Assembly (NCBI RefSeq): GCF_900102545.1
Contig: NZ_FNBN01000003.1
Coordinates: 921,461 to 985,460, forward strand
DNA: 64,000 bases
Origin: Chitinophaga filiformis
GTDB lineage: Bacteria > Bacteroidota > Bacteroidia > Chitinophagales > Chitinophagaceae
Reading direction: 5' to 3'
Shown in pieces: positions 61,491-64,000 of this stretch. The stretch's first letter is position 1, and each line of letters begins with the position of its first letter. The notes under the pieces were generated by a model, which was not told the DNA's origin, did no database searches, and was given only the letters and a program-made list of their open reading frames with translations. Made by a program: the position numbers and the translations under genes.

Positions 61491-63026
61491 ATGAGCAAAC
61501 TTAAATATATATTCCTGGCAGCATGTCTGCTGTCATTTACCGCCTGTGAAAAGTTCCTGGAGAAAACGCCACAGGGTGTTGTTTCCTCTGACCAGTTTTT
61601 CGCAGACGAAAAGAACCTGGACCTTGCCGTGGACAGGATATACGGTACACTGAGCTGGCGTGAGTATACCATTGGTCGCCAGTTCTTCAGTACACATGAA
61701 ATGGGAGGAGAGGATTTTGTAGGTAGCAGCAATAATGGTATTGGTACTACACTGAATACCTTCCAGTCATTTACCTATGACCCCAGCCAGGGATTCCTGC
61801 AGCAGTACTGGGACAGAACATATGCGAACCTTAACTTCTGCAACCAGGTGACTGATCGTACACCGGCTATGAAGAATCGTGAACTGGCAGAAAAAGCAGA
61901 AGCACAGGCAAAATTCTTCCGTGCATATTACCACTTTGAGCTGGTGAATGTATTTGGTCAGGCGCCACTCCGCGATCATGTACCTACATCTTCTTCAGAG
62001 TATGATATTCCTAAGTCCAGTGAAGAGGCTTTATATACTTTAATCATCAGCGATCTGGAATATGCCATCGCTCACCTGCCTACCAAATCAGAATGGGGCA
62101 CAGCCGGCAATGGACGTATCACAAAAGGAACGGCGCAGGGATTGTTGGCGAAGGTATACCTGTTCCGTCAGGATTATGCCAAAGCACAGCAATATGCCAA
62201 CGATGTGATCACAAGCGGGCAGTATAGCCTGTTTAATGATTATCGCCAGCTTTTTCATCCCAGTAACCTGTATTCCAGTGAGAATATGATGCCGGGTGGA
62301 TACCTGTTCACCAGTACTATCTGGTCTGGCCGCTGGTACAATCCTTATCTGCAATACCAGGGCGTATCCGGTGAGTTTGGAGACGGCGTGTTGTATCCTG
62401 CACAGGCATTGGTAGATAGCTATGAAGCAGGTGATCCACGCAAAGACGCTACTATTCTCTTCAAAGGAGATAAGGTGGAAGGCTGGACCAGTAAAGATGC
62501 CAATACGGCGAAAGATGGTACGGTGCATTTTCCTTCCAATACCAACATCGCCAATAAAAAAGTGATATGGCCGAAATCTTACTGGAACAACGGTGAGTTC
62601 TCTTTCCAGAACGTGAACCCGATGTTCCTGCGTTATGCTGATGTACTGCTCATATATGCAGAGGCCAGCAATGAACTGGGACAAAGCGGTAATGCACTTA
62701 CTGTGCTGGAGCAGATACGCTATCGTGCGCGTGGTAACAAGACCTTTGCAGAAGCAGGTGTATTGCCGGAGATCACTACTACTGATAAAGCGGAGCTGCG
62801 TGAAAAGATATGGCATGAGCGCCACATAGAGCTGGCCCTGGAAGGACATCGCTGGTTTGACCTGGTGCGCTACAATAAGGTAGTGCCGGGATATACAGCT
62901 AACCTGTTGAAGAATGTATACAATCGCACGGCTTTCGATTATAACAGGCATAGTAAATTCCCCATACCTCTGAATATGATAACTAGTTCTCAGGGTATAC
63001 TTACCCAAAGTGATGCATGGAAATGA
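61491..63026 (+). CDS. susD: SusD/RagB-family surface glycan-binding lipoprotein
   Basis: A 511-aa lipoprotein (signal ending FTAC). The N-terminal TPR-like scaffold has EKFLEKTPQGVVSSDQFF and AQAKFFRAYYHFELVNVFGQ; the C-terminal RagB/SusD part has PMFLRYADVLLIYAEASNEL and ERHIELALEGHRWFDLVRY, the classic closing motif. It caps the SusC channel and supplies glycan. Followed 39 bp later by the second lyase. Confidence 0.97.
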   Translation: MSKLKYIFLAACLLSFTACEKFLEKTPQGVVSSDQFFADEKNLDLAVDRIYGTLSWREYTIGRQFFSTHEMGGEDFVGSSNNGIGTTLNTFQSFTYDPSQGFLQQYWDRTYANLNFCNQVTDRTPAMKNRELAEKAEAQAKFFRAYYHFELVNVFGQAPLRDHVPTSSSEYDIPKSSEEALYTLIISDLEYAIAHLPTKSEWGTAGNGRITKGTAQGLLAKVYLFRQDYAKAQQYANDVITSGQYSLFNDYRQLFHPSNLYSSENMMPGGYLFTSTIWSGRWYNPYLQYQGVSGEFGDGVLYPAQALVDSYEAGDPRKDATILFKGDKVEGWTSKDANTAKDGTVHFPSNTNIANKKVIWPKSYWNNGEFSFQNVNPMFLRYADVLLIYAEASNELGQSGNALTVLEQIRYRARGNKTFAEAGVLPEITTTDKAELREKIWHERHIELALEGHRWFDLVRYNKVVPGYTANLLKNVYNRTAFDYNRHSKFPIPLNMITSSQGILTQSDAWK

Positions 63027-63065
63027 GGTGGCGCATATCCCTTTATTGAAAATAAATTTTCCCTT

Positions 63066-64000
63066 ATGAAGACGATCATTACTATCATGAAAACGTTGCT
63101 GTTGCTATGTCTTACGGTGAGCATACGCACAGCTAACGCACAACAGTTCGTGCATCCGGGAATCCCCTTCACGATGAGCGACCTGGATCAGCTGAAGCAG
63201 AATATAACCCGTGAACCCTGGCTCAGCGCATACAACAGTTTCAAAAGTGATTCGAGGTCCCAGTTGTCGTACGGCATGCAGGGGCCTTTTACTACTGTAA
63301 GCCGGGCTCCTGACATCAACAGGAACCAGTGGATCAATGACATGACGGCCATTCATAACCTGGCCTTCATGTGGATCTTCACCGGCGATACAGCTTATGC
63401 AAAGAAAGCAACAGATATACTCAATGCCTGGGCGGTGACACAAACCACCTGGACGGGCGATGAGAGCTTTCTTGACCTGGGCGACCAGGCCAATCTGTTT
63501 GTAACAGGAGCGGATATATTGAAGTCCACGTACCCCGGTTGGACGGCCACCAATACCGCCAATGTGAACCGTTATTTCAGCACAGTGATCTGGCCTCAGC
63601 TGGATGTACCCAATCCGGTAAGAGGGCTGAATCAGGGCGCTATACAGCTCAAGGCGGCTGTCAGCATTGCCGCTTTCCTTGACGATCCGGTGAAGTGGAA
63701 CGCAGCTATTCAATCATACCGTGCAGATGCTGGTGGAGGGCTGGCGAATAGCTTGCCGAATGGACAGGTAGGAGATGCTGGTCGCGATGAAGGGCACTGG
63801 CGCGGACAGGGAGAAGCGCTGGCATGGAGTGCGGAAGTAGCCTGGAAGCAGGGGATAGACCTGTTTGCAGATCTTGACAACCGCCTGCTGGCCATCAGTG
63901 AATTATACAGCCATTTCCATACAGATACTACCGGCTTCCGGTTCATACCGTTTGGCGGTACCTATGGTTTCTTTACAGGATGGGGATCTAATGGTACAGC
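63066..64000 (+). CDS. Alginate-lyase-fold protein, partial at window end
   Basis: The frame from ATG 63066 is open to the window end (311 codons, 3' end missing). Signal peptide (about 1-25, RTANAQ) then QFVHPGIPFTMSDLDQL, matching the head of the lyase at 52527 (FIHPGLLHTEADFARM). Further shared features are a toroid helix pattern, LAFMWIFTGDTAYAKKATDI and GRDEGHWRGQGEAL, which aligns with GRDQGHCTLG. Third gene of the SusC-SusD operon; probably the exolytic or endolytic partner of the paralogue. Confidence 0.88.
   Translation, partial: MKTIITIMKTLLLLCLTVSIRTANAQQFVHPGIPFTMSDLDQLKQNITREPWLSAYNSFKSDSRSQLSYGMQGPFTTVSRAPDINRNQWINDMTAIHNLAFMWIFTGDTAYAKKATDILNAWAVTQTTWTGDESFLDLGDQANLFVTGADILKSTYPGWTATNTANVNRYFSTVIWPQLDVPNPVRGLNQGAIQLKAAVSIAAFLDDPVKWNAAIQSYRADAGGGLANSLPNGQVGDAGRDEGHWRGQGEALAWSAEVAWKQGIDLFADLDNRLLAISELYSHFHTDTTGFRFIPFGGTYGFFTGWGSNGT

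Overview
The window looks like chromosome from a polysaccharide-degrading Bacteroidota, most probably Chitinophagaceae and close to Chitinophaga. The evidence is a SusC/SusD pair, a hybrid two-component (HTCS) regulator, several Por-secretion (T9SS) sorting domains, many lipoproteins, Bacteroidota-type promoters (TAnnTTTG -7 boxes upstream of many genes) and families typical of the group (DUF4197, DUF1266, DUF4342, DUF3095, LytS/LytTR). No rRNA, tRNA, CRISPR array, transposase or phage structural gene was seen.

Layout. 1-14 kb holds mixed housekeeping genes: metallophosphoesterase, aldo/keto reductase, outer-membrane barrel receptor, a divergent ECF sigma operon behind a perfect 12-bp dyad, a secreted alpha/beta hydrolase, a PIB-4 type metal P-type ATPase and a VOC protein. 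14-24 kb encodes an AraC regulator, a T9SS type B surface protein, a methyltransferase, a hemolysin III protein, an M15 peptidase, a vanadium-haloperoxidase-like lipoprotein, an exported Nif3-like protein and a GH71/GH99-like lipoprotein. 24-36 kb has a FtsX/MacB-type permease, a Tat-exported Gfo/Idh/MocA oxidoreductase, a lipoprotein with internal repeats, an exported beta-carbonic anhydrase, a GH8 enzyme with a discoidin domain, an exported metallo-beta-lactamase-fold protein and an AT-rich AAA-ATPase/PD-(D/E)XK gene. 36-43 kb has a LytS-LytTR-AraC signalling operon, a cyclase-like DUF3095 protein with an outer-membrane partner, and an exported RidA.

44-64 kb is a carbohydrate-utilisation region: a GH64-type beta-1,3-glucanase with accessory domains, an HTCS regulator, a GH97 enzyme, an alginate-lyase-fold protein with a ricin-type lectin, a GH51 alpha-L-arabinofuranosidase fused to a GH43-like propeller, SusC, SusD and a second alginate-lyase-fold protein cut by the window end. 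A 67-bp element lies directly after the HTCS stop codon (50485-50551) and recurs upstream of susC (58264-58330) with identical spacing to the -7 box. It is the best candidate for the HTCS operator and ties GH97-lyase and SusC-SusD-lyase into one regulon.

The most unusual non-coding feature is a family of roughly 175-bp interspersed elements with imperfect terminal inverted repeats. Two full copies face each other at 54591-54766 and 54987-55164, flanked by tandem arrays of 48- and 53-55-bp units built on the same core. Together they make a nearly 900-bp imperfect palindrome between two convergent genes. Half-elements lie at 20280-20400 and 27357-27425.
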